From NCBI GenBank assembly GCA_951217055.1, contig OX578280.1, forward strand, positions 5,146,001 to 5,210,000: 64,000 nucleotides of DNA, given 5' to 3'. This document shows positions 1 to 10,544 of the stretch, one piece after another (position 1 is the stretch's first letter; every line of letters starts with the position of its first letter). The position numbers were made by a program, and so were the translations under genes. Below the pieces are notes generated by a model that worked only from the letters and a program-made list of their open reading frames with translations, did no database searches and was not told the origin of the DNA. This stretch comes from Gerris lacustris (taxonomy: Eukaryota; Arthropoda; Insecta; Hemiptera; Gerridae).

Positions 1-811
1 GCATTTACGTGAATGTCAAATTTGTACGTGAATGTCATCACTATTTGTGGGTCGTGTTGAGAAGGATGGTTAAGGTTAGGTAGTGATCTAGGGCTGTTAT
101 TGCGCATGCTGAGGTTTTAAGTATGTGCCACATTTGGTAAATCTTATAATAAGAGAATTGCGCACGTTCCCAGCATGACTTTAGTTTGTAAAAATTTGGA
201 CAATGAACAAAAAATATAATTAATTTTCACAGTTCACAAAATTTAACATCTGAACTAATATTGTTTGATATATTGATAATCAATTTTTAAGCAGTATCTT
301 GCAGTTCATCTACTTCGTAGTTCTGACTAACCATTACCTTAAAGTCACAGATCTTGATAAGATAAAAGGTTTTTCGATGCGTGTGCTATTTTGTAATTTA
401 AAATTGAGTAAGATTTCTCTAAATTTCTCTTTCCTGACGTTGGAAATGTTGACAAATTCGAAATAGTTGGAGAGATGAAGGGCAAGATCAAAGTAGTAAG
501 TTTCTTGGAATTTTGCCATTGTAGACGAAATTTAATCAGATGACGATGGAAGTATGTGAATTGCACAACCTAACCTTTCTAACTCAATTCCGTTATTTAT
601 AAACGAGTTTAAAGTTTAATTTTCTTTCATGTTGTATTTTAGCAATGTATTTTGAAAGCTAGATAACAAGATGGATTTGGTTGTCACTGCATAAGATGGA
701 GTAGAGGAAATTCCAGATTGATTTATCGACTTGATTTGATAAATCACATACTTTCTAAAGCCCTATTAGTTGTAGAGATTAGAAGAAATGATTATGTTGT
801 AAGAATATTGA
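1..811. other. AT-rich non-coding stretch
   Basis: No gene, splice-bounded exon or repeat with definable ends is visible. The open frames here are short, lack recognisable motifs and overlap one another on the same strand. It may be intron or intergenic DNA. Confidence 0.5.
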
Positions 812-1250
812 TAGTCCAAAAGATAGCGAACAAAAAAGTTTCTGACTAACATAAAGCTAAAATTTTGTGTATAAGTATCTTTTGGTGCCTTATAAGAATA
901 ATAATATGTGGTTGGCTAAGTTCGTCTCCGGGGAATAGCTTGGCAATAGGCATTTGAAAATAGAAAAAAAAAACAGTGGAGAGTGGCCATGTCCCATCCC
1001 CCCCCCCCCTCCCATTTTGATGGAAAATGTGTTTTCATGATCCCGAGTACAGAATTAGTTCGTAAACCAAAAATCAAGTAGATGTCAATTTGTCACTTAA
1101 TACGTGACCACTTTGATTTGGAGTTATATTTGAATAACTAACCTATGAAGTGACAAACTCACATCAACTGAAAGGTCAACCCAAATGGGCGGGACATGGC
1201 CACTCTCCACCGGTTTGATTTTGACATTTTCATGTCTTGGCTATGGCACA
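812..1250. repeat. Foldback element, family H, copy 1
   Basis: The left part (TAGTCC, GTGGTTGGCTAAGTTCGTCT, GAGAGTGGCCATGTCCC) recurs inverted at about 1180-1250 (GGGACATGGCCACTCTC). The same sequence forms the arms of the better preserved foldback at 29176-29757 and a partial copy at 23600-23960. The two arms have diverged and a C-tract lies near the inner end of the left arm, so this is an old copy. No coding capacity is visible; it is probably a non-autonomous DNA transposon. Confidence 0.7.
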
Positions 1251-1319
1251 TAACCTCGAAAAGCGTTACACGAGTAGGGAAGATATAGAAACAGGGAGTT
1301 AGGAAGATATAGAAGGTGT

Positions 1320-1570
1320 TCAATCTAGTCTGCCGCAGGGTCTGCTCAGGCTCAGTAGGTACAGTGCTAGGTGGGTATAGTTTCTCCCACTATCGCGCTT
1401 GGTAGCTAGGGACTACCACCCCTGCCCTCCCGATCGGCTACCTACCACGTCTCACTCTCTTCGCTTCCCGCTACCACTCTAGTAGACGCTCATGAGCCCC
1501 AGCGGCGCCCTCTCCCCCATAACTACAACTTCTGTTCTACTGCTCCGATTTGCATCGGGCAAACGTCGTA
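1320..1570. other. GC-rich island of unknown nature
   Basis: About 250 bases are clearly richer in G+C than the surroundings. They contain short, partly self-complementary runs such as GGTAGCTAGGGACTACC. No open frame with a recognisable domain, no tRNA fold and no splice-bounded exon were found. It could be part of an unrecognised transposon or a decayed structured RNA gene. Confidence 0.3.
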
Positions 1571-2228
1571 ACACTTAGAATGTTATTCCTAATAAACTTA
1601 CATAATGCATACATTTTATTTTTATCCAATACTTTGCCCCAGCTCTGGTTATGTTTGATTATATCCCAAATTGATTTGTTCTAATTTCTTCGCAATATTG
1701 TGGTTAAAATCAAAAACTTAGAACTAGGATTAACTAGAAGGTTAAATATTTTCTCATTTTTACTTGCAATGCAAGATAAATTTTACAAAGAGTTTGTTTT
1801 GATGTACAAAGTTTTTTCAGAGAAGGTAAATGACCTTTTCCTTGTCTTTAAGTAATTAAATCCTGATTATCAGCTTTTTTTACGTGACTACATTTAAAAT
1901 AATATTGAAGGTAAATATATATTTTTGAGAGTTTATTTACTCCAAACGAAGTTTTGCTTCGGCTAAACGAATTCAGCATAAACAAACTTATACAGGGAGA
2001 TACAACTCAAGCGAACTTACACTGCCGCCATAAGTCAATTTGCAAAATTTTCATTTTCAACTTTATCCGCATAATTAATTTGGGGTTGGGGAAGATTTGT
2101 ATTTATACTTATTTGAGATGTAATTATTTTCATCTTTATTTTATTTATATTTAGGTGATATCTCTTCTTTCGTAAGTTGGTTTACATTAATTATTTATTT
2201 AATATTATTTTATTTTTGGTGGTTTAAT
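1571..2228. other. AT-rich stretch, nothing recognised
   Basis: No gene or repeat boundary could be supported. The 66-codon open frame at 1954 has no recognisable motif. Confidence 0.4.
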
Positions 2229-2960
2229 TCTTCTTTATTGCAACGAAGTTCCTTATGGTACGTTCTGGAGCCCGAGAGTGAATTCGAATAAAACTACCGT
2301 CACAAAACCAAGCGTCACGAAATCTGCCGCTGACGATAACTCGAGTAAAAGTTAGCCGAATTAATTGAAATTTGGTACACGTTCATTTTACCAATGCCCA
2401 GGTTAAGCTCGTTGGACAACGTTATCCGCCCAAGCCTTAAAATTGAAATGTAAAATTGGAATTTTAGGACAGGAAAAAATTTTAACTTCATATGTTTAAT
2501 GAGACAAACAACTTTTTTAGTAGAACGAACATCGACACAGCTATGATGTGATAAAGATCGTTGAATTTATTAAAGCGGACCTAAACGTTTAAATTAAAGA
2601 AAACAACGTATTTACTGATATCTTACGTTCTTACGTAACGATTTTAATAAAACATCTTACACATCGTCTAAAGTACAATTGAAACAGGCATGTAAAATTT
2701 CAACCTGATACAAGCAGACGTTTTTGAGTTGGGAAGAGATGTATTTTATAATATTTTAATTAAGTAGGCCGGGTAGGCAGAAAACAGTCCAATTTCCTAC
2801 CAACTGCAAACATACTTTTTAACTATAAACTTGTTTTGATTATTTTTGTTATATATGTCAAAAATGTCACTTTGCTTTGTAATTAAATAAAATATAATCA
2901 TGTAAAATTTCACCCTGATACAAGCAGAAGCTGTTGAGTAGGGAAGAGATATATTAAAGA
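2229..2960 (+). repeat. Interspersed family A, copy 1
   Basis: It shares the family A internal block (CGATAACTCGAGTAAAAG, TTGAAATTTGGTACACG, GCGGACCTAAACG, TACAATTGAAACAGGCATG) with copies at 10545-11262, 15281-16001 and 33957-34713. It belongs to the subgroup whose end reads AACGAAGTTCCTTATGG, matched inverted at 52145-52700. A block containing GATACAAGCAGA occurs twice (about 2690-2745 and 2900-2955), so the copy carries an internal duplication. No protein is encoded. Confidence 0.7.
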
Positions 2961-3830
2961 GATATAGAGGGGGGGGGGAGCCATTGAGAACTTTAGATTT
3001 TGATATTTGACCTTCTTGACGTCAAAATCTTTTGAGATCTCACAGCCTCGCACTCTTTTTTTATTATTACTTTCCACGCTGTCGGAGTTAAAACTCATCT
3101 TGATCCTACTTTAGTAAGAAGGTTTTACCAGCTGTCTCAGACCAATATGTTTATTTGTTTTTTTCCATTGCCTTTCTAAATACATCAGCTTCCAAAAATA
3201 ATCATTGCTAAAGAGTTCCACTTTTGGTTTTTTTGCCATAGACATTTTATTTTACTCTTTGCCTGATAGTTCAATGAGTAATATTTATTATATACAGGGT
3301 GACTGGCGTTATGTGTGAAAAATGAAGTGGGTTGTTCTAGGCATAAGATCTAGGTATAAGATCGCATGCCTTTGCTCATAAAAACACTAATTGCTCCAAA
3401 AGTATAAAAGCTAGAACAAAATTGTTGGTTTCGTTGTAAAGCTGACAAAATTTCCTATAAGAAAAAGGCAATTCTAATTTTCATTCTCTCAAATTACATT
3501 ACAAAAATGTACACAAATATTATTTTTAAGCAAAAAAAGAAAAAAATTCTTTGTGGCTCCATAACACAGAATAGAACCGAGCTTAAACTGTTCGGACTTC
3601 AGGAAAAACTTCCTCATTTACTCACGTTTCGATCATTATTAATATCATTACCTATTCATAGGCGGGATTTTTAGTAAACTTAGCTAAAAGTAAAAAAAGA
3701 AACATGTTTATTGTTGTTTTTGTTGAAATATTGGTGAGTATACTAAACCAGTCTTGCTTTTGTTTAATATGTTTTTAATTATTTACTCACCTGTAGGTCA
3801 ATAATAGCAACTATAAACATGTTTCTTTAA
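2961..3830. other. AT-rich stretch, nothing firm
   Basis: A TATACAGGGTG motif at 3292-3302 resembles the ends of the foldback elements at 9962 and 18953, so a decayed relative may begin here. I could not find a matching second end. No gene is supported. Confidence 0.4.
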
Positions 3831-4135
3831 CACTGCAATAGGCTACACAATTTGCGAGAGACACCAAAGGATGTGCCATGCAAGCGTGACACATAGGAAC
3901 TGTTCCAACATCAGACATAACGTCATTATGATGTTGGCTCGGCATTACGCCATGTCCTGCATCGTTTCGTTGCGTCCGACTCATCAGGGGCCCGACGGTG
4001 CCCACCCAACTCTGGACCTATACTACATCAAGAAGATCAGATTATATAGGACTTATCAGAGACGAGGGTGCTCTCATACCGCCATTCTTGCTGGGCTGGC
4101 AAAACACATCAGCAGAGTAATACCGTGTTTTTGCA
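3831..4135 (-). repeat. Hammerhead-bearing repeat, direct copy 1
   Basis: First unit of a 305-bp direct repeat: CACTGCAATAGGCTACACAA starts at 3831 and again at 4136. Each unit contains a minus-strand hammerhead-like core. The structure (head-to-tail units followed by an inverted partial unit, then a long AT tract) is reminiscent of Penelope-like elements, which are known to carry hammerhead motifs in their repeats. That family assignment is an inference; no reverse transcriptase is present here. Confidence 0.75.
3959..4002 (-). ncRNA. Hammerhead-ribozyme-like motif, copy 1 (decayed)
   Basis: Read on the minus strand: GCACCGTC, then GGGCCC, the core CTGATGA, stem II GTCG/CAAC around a GACG loop, GAAA and CGATGC. 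Core residues match the hammerhead consensus. Helix III has one C/A mismatch and stem II has one mismatch compared with copy 2, so this copy has probably decayed. Confidence 0.55.
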
Positions 4136-4368
4136 CACTGCAATAGGCTACACAATTTGCAAGAGACACCAAGGGATGTGCCATGCAAGCGTGACACATA
4201 GGAACTGTTCCAACATCAGACATAACGTCAAGATGTTGGCTCGGCATTACGCTATGTCCTGCATCGTTTCGTCGAGTCCGACTCATCAGGGGCCCGACGA
4301 TGCCCAGCCATCTCTGGACCTATACTAGATCAAGAAGATCAGATATAGGACTTATCAGAGACGAGCGT
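4136..4368 (-). repeat. Hammerhead-bearing repeat, direct copy 2
   Basis: Second head-to-tail unit, highly similar to 3831-4135. It stops around 4368, where the sequence turns into the inverted third copy, so the junction forms a foldback. Confidence 0.75.
4261..4303 (-). ncRNA. Hammerhead-ribozyme-like motif, copy 2
   Basis: On the minus strand the order is GCATCGTC (helix III 5' strand plus the GUC cleavage triplet), GGGCCC, CTGATGA, a perfect 4-bp stem II (GTCG-GACT-CGAC), GAAA, and CGATGC (helix III 3' strand). Helix III pairs perfectly over seven bases if the A next to GAAA is included. Helix I is unusual: GGGCCC is self-complementary with no loop, so a single molecule cannot form it, whereas two molecules could. 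All core positions I can check agree with the hammerhead consensus. Confidence 0.65.
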
Positions 4369-4600
4369 GCACATCCCTTGGTGTCTCTCGCAAATTGTAT
4401 AGTAGTAGGTCCAGAGTTGGGTGGGCATCGTCGGGCCCTTGATGAGTCGGACGCGACGAAACGATGCAGGACATAGCGTAATGCCGAGCAAACATCTTAA
4501 TGACGTTATGTCTGATGTTGGAACAGTTCCTAATTGCCTAAGTTCAAATTGCGCAAACTGTGCACGGTAAAAGAAATGCAAAAAAACACGGTATTACTCT
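4369..4600 (+). repeat. Hammerhead-bearing repeat, inverted copy 3
   Basis: This is the reverse complement of the unit at 4136-4368, with GGTGTCTCTCGCAAATTG near 4379 and CACGGTATTACTCTGCTGAT at the far end, directly against the AT tract. About 40 bases near 4535-4575 differ from the other units. Confidence 0.75.
4425..4467 (+). ncRNA. Hammerhead-ribozyme-like motif, copy 3
   Basis: The + strand gives GCATCGTC, GGGCCC, TTGATGA, stem II GTCG-GACG-CGAC, GAAA and CGATGC. Stem II and helix III are perfectly paired and the stem II loop differs from copy 2. The first core base is T instead of C, which would be expected to reduce or abolish cleavage. Confidence 0.55.
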
Positions 4601-4601
4601 G

Positions 4602-4773
<172 letters not shown>

Positions 4774-5389
4774 ACCGTCTATGAAAATGTTTAACTCTTT
4801 TATAGTTTTATAAGAATACCTACAGTGGATGTTTAAGACAGCTGTTAAAATTAGCAGGGGGATATAAGTTTAAACTTTTTGCAGTTTATAAAGTATGAGT
4901 TTTGGCCACATGGGAAGTATTTTAAACTTTCAGTATCTTGAATTTGGGTTAGACACTTTTTGTGTGCTGGTATGTATGCAACGTTTTATTAAGATGTGAG
5001 GTCCTCTTATGGGTAACTTCTCCACTCTAAAGCTATCATATATACTCCTACCTTTGCTTAAGGGCTGTTTTAGGAAAACAGCCCTTTACTCACTAGCACT
5101 ACATTACTCCTAGCTATCATATATACTTCCCACCCTTCCATATAATGGTGAAATTTAAATGTGTATTTTAATTGCTTAAAAAAATCTCACTAGAATATTT
5201 TACACTAAAATTTACTTTTACATTGAACCATTTGAGATCCCTACGCCTGTAACTTTTCTTTACCAAAACTATAAATGACAACAGATTGTTTTATTATCTG
5301 AATTATAATTTTTTTTGTCCATTAAATGTTAATCTGGTACAGTGAGATCCCTTACATTGAGGTATTAAAAAAATAAAAATACAAACTTC
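4774..5389. other. Non-coding stretch with a small hairpin
   Basis: AAGGGCTGTTTTAGGAAAAC at 5059 continues into its own complement to 5087, giving a 28-29 base hairpin. Similar sequence, AGCTATCATATATACT, lies on both sides (about 5031 and 5113), so a short unit has been duplicated around it. No gene is seen. Confidence 0.5.
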
Positions 5390-5553
5390 CAATATAAGAA
5401 CGAAGTTCTTTACGCTTTTCATTAAATACATATTATAATATCACACTGCTAAGTATACGATGCTAACTACGTATACATGGCGGAGTTAGAAAAGAGAAAA
5501 CATTTAAAGTAACTAACTGTTTGTACTTAGCGGAGTTAAGGCAAAATTCAAAG
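5390..5553. repeat. Interspersed repeat Z, copy 1
   Basis: GAACGAAGTTCTTTACG, TATCACACTGCTAAGTA, ATGGCGGAGTTAGAAAAGAG and GGCAAAATT occur here in the same order as at 51978-52140. It abuts an E element here and family A in the other copy, so it may be a separate mobile module. Confidence 0.6.
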
Positions 5554-6056
5554 AATAGTATATTATGTTACTAGGCTGTGAAGTGAGTTTTTTCTTTACC
5601 GCGGAAATTACGTTTACTGTCGAGCGAAGCAAGACAGTAAATATTGTCAAGGTAAAGAAAAAACACAGTCGCGTAGCATATGCTATTTTTTCCGAGGTAG
5701 CAGACAATGAAAAAACATTAAATATTAATCAATATAATTACAACAAATACATACTTAAGATTTTGAGATAAAGAAACTTTAAAGAGGTTACACTATAAAA
5801 AAAGATAAATAAAACGCATTGACATCTAGTTGATTTTAATCGTACTAAGAAGCTATCTACAAAGATTGCAGCACTAAAAACGGCAGTTTTGATATCTACC
5901 CGCAGTATTTAAAAAATAATTTACCTCCTAGGAGGTAAAAAAAATTTCAATACAGCTTAGGAATAATGAAATGATTTTTTAAGTCCGTGTAATGAAGAAA
6001 TAGATTTTAGCTATGTTTTTTAGGCTCTAAAATTATTATTTCACAGCCTACCACGA
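5554..6056. mobile_element. MITE-like element, family E, copy 1
   Basis: It shares its start (AATAGTATATTATGTTACTA) and end (TTTCACAGCCTACCACG) with copies at 16926-17439 and 38617-39140. TAGGCTGTGAA near the left end is inverted as TTCACAGCCTA near the right end. An internal hairpin is built on TTTACTGTCGAGCGAAGC. It does not encode a transposase. This copy is the most diverged of the three. Confidence 0.7.
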
Positions 6057-6667
6057 AATAATAGTTATTTATGCACCTAGGGAGTAAAGTAAGCCATTAT
6101 TTCCTGAGCGAAAAAAGTTGGCTTTAGAATAACTCTAATTAGCTAACGAGGCGCAGCCGAGGGAGATAATTATCGCGAGGGGAATAATTTCACTTTACTC
6201 ACGAAGTACATGCAATATTTTATCTCCAGTAGGAAGAAAATACACATTTTCGTCCACAGCACAGTTTTTATTTATTATTTTAATAAATAACAATAATTAC
6301 TAGCACTTTTAATAGCAGATATAAGAGATTCAATATAAAAAACAAATAAGAATTGGAATTAAACACAAATAGAAGGGTATTTAGATGCAGGTTATAATGT
6401 TGTAAACAAAGATAAACATGGTCAATAAAGCGCAGTGCCGCCAACCTGATTTCAACAACTTCATAACATTAGCCATACATTTTCTACTATTTATGAAATA
6501 ATTAAGTTGCAATCTTTACTTTTTTGCCCTACTTTACTTTTTCGCCCTACTTTTACTTTTTCTCCCTACTTTTTGAGTTAGGGATGAAAAGACCTGTTTT
6601 AGTCCCTCTAAACTAATTCAAAATCATAACTTTTTTTTCCCTACTGGAGATAAAAACATTTTATATC
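6057..6667. repeat. Interspersed family F, copy 1
   Basis: It contains GGAGTAAAGTAAGCC, a CGCAGCCGAGGGAGATAATT block, and paired CTCCAGTAGGAAGAAAATA / CCCTACTGGAGATAAAA ends. The same blocks occur at 55440-56720 and 61083-61870. Its segment 6606-6613 (CTCTAAAC) is the unoccupied equivalent of the site where a hAT element landed in the copy near 55500. Confidence 0.6.
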
Positions 6668-7010
6668 ATTAAAGTGAGCGTCTTGCAATATATATGTATT
6701 AAATATTGAAAAAAATAGTTAATCATGATGAGTTTATAGTTAAAGAGGATGTTTGTAGGTAGGAAATAGGAATGTTCTCTATATATATCACTTCACTACA
6801 CAAAAACTTCTGCTTGGATCTGGTTGAAAATGTCACATGCCTGTTTCAATATCTTCAATCTTCTTCAATCTTGTTAATCTTCAATCAATCGATGTCAATG
6901 CCTTTTATTTAGACGATGTGTATTAAGTTTTATTAGAATTGTTACGTTAGAACGTATAATATCGGTAAACACGTTGTTTTTAAACGCATTTTAAACTTGT
7001 GGGATATTTT
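6668..7010 (-). repeat. Interspersed family A, copy 2 (partial)
   Basis: The inverted family A block is recognisable from ATCATGATGAGTTTATAGTT, CATGCCTGTTTCAAT, TTTAGACGATGTG and CGTTAGAACGTA. A short extra insert (CTTCAATC repeated) breaks it near 6850-6890. It is truncated relative to the 10545-11262 copy. Confidence 0.6.
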
Positions 7011-7197
7011 CGAAACCACTCTTCCCTAATATTAATTTAATTATTTAGAGACAATAAATTTACCCGTGTATACAAGAAGTGGCATACATCGATTCGAATT
7101 AATTTCATATTATATTTATACTCAAGTATTGTCTCAAAGGTAGGTAAGTAGTTACTCTAAAAACAATGCCAATTTAAATTTATTATCGTAGTGAACT

Positions 7198-7210
7198 TAT
7201 GAGATACAAT
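7198..7210. repeat. Target-site duplication, left, of LINE 1
   Basis: TATGAGATACAAT here is repeated exactly at 9600-9612 after the element's 3' end. Confidence 0.9.
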
Positions 7211-9599
7211 TCTTACTCGACTCAAAACTGGAAAAGTGCCTGGAAGGGATGCCGTTGGTAACGATTTTTATAAATATTTACCCCAAAATTGGTGTCTTTA
7301 TATCACATCCCTTTTCAATAAAATTTTAGAGAAGGAGGAATTACCCGAGAACTGGTCTAAAATAGAAACAGTTATGATATTCAAGAAAAATGACGCCAGT
7401 GATCCTACAAATTACAGGGGAATATCTTTAGTTAACAATGTAACAAAAATCTTTACGCAAATAATATACAATAGAATATCAACATGGTGCAACAATGAAA
7501 ACGTTCTTTCGGAAGGCCAAAATGGATTTCGGCAGGGAAGATCGACGATTGACAATATTTTTATAATCAATTCCTTAATTCAAAACCACGTTAGGCTTCC
7601 TCGGAGATCGATTTTAGGCGCGTTTATTGACTTCAAGGGCGCATTTGACTCTCTATGCCATAGTATTATTTTTCGCAAGTTATATGACAGAGGAGTTAGC
7701 CCTAAACTTATAAGGATCATTAAATCATTCTACGACACCGCTTCTATGAGGATAAAAACCAAAGGACAGAAAAGTAACGAGATTCCTATAACCCAAGGGG
7801 TATTGCAAGGAGAAATATTAAGCCCCCTATTGTTTAATATATTTTTATCGGACTTAGAAGAATATCTCGAAAAGAACGGTGCAAAGGGAGTTTCTCTAGA
7901 CGCGTCGACAGAAATAAGAGCCTTGTTATTCGCAGACGATTTAGTAATTCTTTCTTCTACTCCAGTGGACCTGAGGAAATGCCTTAAAATCCTATTGGAT
8001 TACTGTGAAGAAAACAAACTAACAGTTAATACAAAAAAAACAACAGTAGTTAAATTTTGTAAGGGCCATTCGCCCATCAAAGGAAAAATTAACTTCGGAT
8101 CAGAAGAACTGGAGGTAAAAAATTCAGTAAACTTTCTAGGAATCACCATGTCGAAGTCCTCTCTTTTCAATGATATGTCGAAAAACGCTCTTACTAAATC
8201 AAAAATCGCCTCAGGAAAAATATTCGGAATACTAGCAGCTTCAAAAGCCAACTCGTGGAATACACGAATAAAGTTATATGACTCGGTAGTGCTAAGTTCG
8301 CTGCTTTACGGAGCATCGGTTTGGGGCTTAAGACACGCTAACGACTTAGAAACAGCGCAGACGTACTTCTTCAAAAGTCTACTTCATCTTCCTAGAAACA
8401 CGCCAAATTACATCGTGCGTTTGGAAACAGGAATCAGACATATTTCCCTAAAAATTCTAAAAATGGCTCTGTGGTTTCTATATCGAATATCTGCTCTTCA
8501 GGAAACACGGTACTTAAAAAAAGCATTGAACCGATTAGTACACCTGCACGATTCACAGGGTAACATGCCGAAGTACAACTGGTTCTCACAGTTAGTTCAA
8601 ATGTTAGGTCGAACCAGCACAGTGTATAATACTAGGGATTTGTTAACGCCACACCGATTAAAGAACCTAATTCCAGCTTTCTTAAAAAATTTCGAAGATA
8701 AATTGTTCTCTGATGACATGGACCGCGCCAAAAAAACTACATTCAATCAACTCTTCAGAGATAGGAAATGGGACCTTCAAGAAAAGAGCTACTTGCGTTT
8801 ATCCATCGCTATCAAAGTAGTCAGGGTTGTCGCCCAGGTAAGGAATTCTAGCGAATCTACTGCAAGAATATTTCACAATAACAACCTCTACAAATTCGAC
8901 CAGGAGCAGACCTGCAGTTTATGTCATTCGGAACAAATTGAAAACTGGGCCCATATAATTTTAAGATGCCAAACCTACGACCACTTTAGGAGCCAATATT
9001 TATCCCGCCTAATTGTTGATGATGAGGAAGACCACCACAACCTAAACAGAATCTTCGAAATAGCCGACAAGAAACAAGCCTACGATGTATACAACTTTGT
9101 AACTAACGCCTTGCAAATTAGATCTTTTATATTAAATGAATAATAATAATAAATAAAAAATAGATAAGAAAATACCAAAAATGAAAAAAAAAAAAAATAA
9201 ATAAAAATAAATAAAAAAAAAAAAAAAATAAAAATGAAAAATGAAAAAGGTAGAAATTGAGTTTAATTTATTATAAAGTTTTATTTTATTATGGATTGAT
9301 ATTTTTAATTTACTAAAAGAATAAGGAAATGTTTACATTTAATTATATATTACTTATAAATTATCTATGTAAATATAAGTACGAGAAAATATTTTATTAC
9401 ATTCATTATTATTTTTACATATCTTAAATCAGTAGAGAAGAATTTATTTATTGTATTCGAATCTTTTTATAGTTCTATGTTTATTTAAATATGCTTATAA
9501 TATTGTAATATGTATACAAACGTAAAATTATTGTAATGGAACTCCTTGTTACAAGAAGTGTATCTTCTGAAAACAATAAACATCTTATCTTATCTTATC
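7211..9599 (+). mobile_element. 5'-truncated non-LTR retrotransposon (LINE 1)
   Basis: The element begins inside its own reverse transcriptase coding frame, directly after the duplicated target, so it is 5'-truncated as is usual for target-primed reverse transcription. After the stop codon at 9141-9143 come an A-rich stretch (9151-9240), an AT-rich 3' region and a terminal run of CTTAT repeats (9581-9599). Exact 13-bp duplications flank it. Both the intact flanks and the open frame suggest a recent insertion. A simple-repeat tail rather than a long poly(A) is typical of CR1/L2-like clades, but I do not assign a clade. Confidence 0.92.
7212..9143 (+). CDS. Reverse transcriptase C-terminal part of LINE 1 ORF2
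   Basis: The frame is open from the truncation point; the first possible start-like codon is GTG at 7236, which is not a true start. The upstream endonuclease is missing. Counting from 7236, the fingers region includes NYRGISLVNN (60-69) and GFRQGRSTIDN (98-108). Motif A is FIDFKGAFDS (130-139), motif B is QGVLQGEILSPLLFN (187-201), and the catalytic motif is FADD (232-235). A thumb-like FLGI follows. Near the C-terminus CSLCHS...HIILRC gives a C-C-H-C zinc-knuckle-like motif, as in many LINEs. I see no RNase H domain. The polymerase would copy element RNA at a nicked chromosome. Without its N-terminal half this copy cannot move by itself. The lack of any stop or frameshift over 640 codons is notable. 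Confidence 0.93.
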   Translation, partial: LTRLKTGKVPGRDAVGNDFYKYLPQNWCLYITSLFNKILEKEELPENWSKIETVMIFKKNDASDPTNYRGISLVNNVTKIFTQIIYNRISTWCNNENVLSEGQNGFRQGRSTIDNIFIINSLIQNHVRLPRRSILGAFIDFKGAFDSLCHSIIFRKLYDRGVSPKLIRIIKSFYDTASMRIKTKGQKSNEIPITQGVLQGEILSPLLFNIFLSDLEEYLEKNGAKGVSLDASTEIRALLFADDLVILSSTPVDLRKCLKILLDYCEENKLTVNTKKTTVVKFCKGHSPIKGKINFGSEELEVKNSVNFLGITMSKSSLFNDMSKNALTKSKIASGKIFGILAASKANSWNTRIKLYDSVVLSSLLYGASVWGLRHANDLETAQTYFFKSLLHLPRNTPNYIVRLETGIRHISLKILKMALWFLYRISALQETRYLKKALNRLVHLHDSQGNMPKYNWFSQLVQMLGRTSTVYNTRDLLTPHRLKNLIPAFLKNFEDKLFSDDMDRAKKTTFNQLFRDRKWDLQEKSYLRLSIAIKVVRVVAQVRNSSESTARIFHNNNLYKFDQEQTCSLCHSEQIENWAHIILRCQTYDHFRSQYLSRLIVDDEEDHHNLNRIFEIADKKQAYDVYNFVTNALQIRSFILNE

Positions 9600-9612
9600 T
9601 ATGAGATACAAT
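9600..9612. repeat. Target-site duplication, right, of LINE 1
   Basis: Exact copy of 7198-7210, directly after the CTTAT tail. Confidence 0.9.
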
Positions 9613-9961
9613 GTTGTGTTAGGTTTGTCAGTCAGTTGTTACTTTGTGGAAGTTCCTACTGAACCCTGAGCCTGACGGTCAACTGGTTATTGACTGAGTG
9701 TGATGAGTTAGGGTCAGGACAACTAACACCTAGGTCAGGTCGGCTGCCTCGTCCCTTTGATCATTGACAAGAAGCTAACTAAGGGTATCCTCTTTCGAGA
9801 CGTAGTCGATAAGTTATGTCTGTTCCAGCTTCAACTTTGCTGGACAACCATTTGTTTCACATTATTGTTACAGAGCCTGCAAATGGAGGATAAGAACTTT
9901 GAAGTTATAATAGAACTCGGCTTATAATTTATAATTATATCATAGACGTATCATTGTATCT
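9613..9961. other. Non-coding stretch
   Basis: Slightly higher G+C than its surroundings around 9650-9850. No repeat end, coding motif or RNA fold was recognised. Confidence 0.4.
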
Positions 9962-10541
9962 ATACAGGGTATGGCAAAAGTTCGACAACGGCTAATTATC
10001 TCCGTTAATATTTGATATATCAAACTGATGTTTGTTGCAATCTTCATCTCTCATAAAAAAACTACTTTTTTTGGTAAGTATCCATTTTCCCGCCATTTTG
10101 GTTGACACCATATTGGATTTATCTTTAAAATTTCAAATTGGAACCCCTATACTGTGATACATATTTGGATAGGCCTTGAAATAAAAAACATTTGCCGCAA
10201 ACCAGAGCTTTTTATCTTTTGCCGTTTCAAAATGGCGGCCAGTTGAAATTTAAAAACGGTGAACATTTTGAAACGGCAAAAGATAAAAAGCTCTGGTTTG
10301 AGGCAAATGTTTTTGTTTTTTTTCAAGGCCTTTCCAAATATGTATCACAGTATAGGGGTTCCAATTTGAAATTTTAAAGTTGAATCCAATATGGCGACAA
10401 CCAAAATGGCGGGAAAATGGGTACCCACCAAAAAAAGTAGTTTTTTATGCATGATAATGATTGCAACAAACCTCAGTTTGATATCTCAAATATTAACGGA
10501 GATAATTAGCCGTTGCCGAACTTTTGCCACAGCCTGTATAT
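9962..10541. mobile_element. Foldback element of about 580 bp, type I, copy 1
   Basis: The left end ATACAGGGTATGGCAAAAGT and the right end ACTTTTGCCACAGCCTGTAT are inverted copies. The complementarity continues to the centre at about 10250, through CGGCTAATTATCTCCGTTAA, CGCCATTTTGGTTG and AGCTTTTTATCTTTTGCCG. It is almost one long palindrome with scattered mismatches. The 61-codon frame at 10192 lies across the palindrome and is not a gene. The ACAGGGT/ACCCTGT end type is shared with 18953-19994. Confidence 0.85.
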
Positions 10542-10544
10542 TTC

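Noticed and set aside
8000..8251. 83-codon frame on the minus strand inside LINE 1
   Set aside because: It lies antisense to the reverse transcriptase frame and has no motif of its own.
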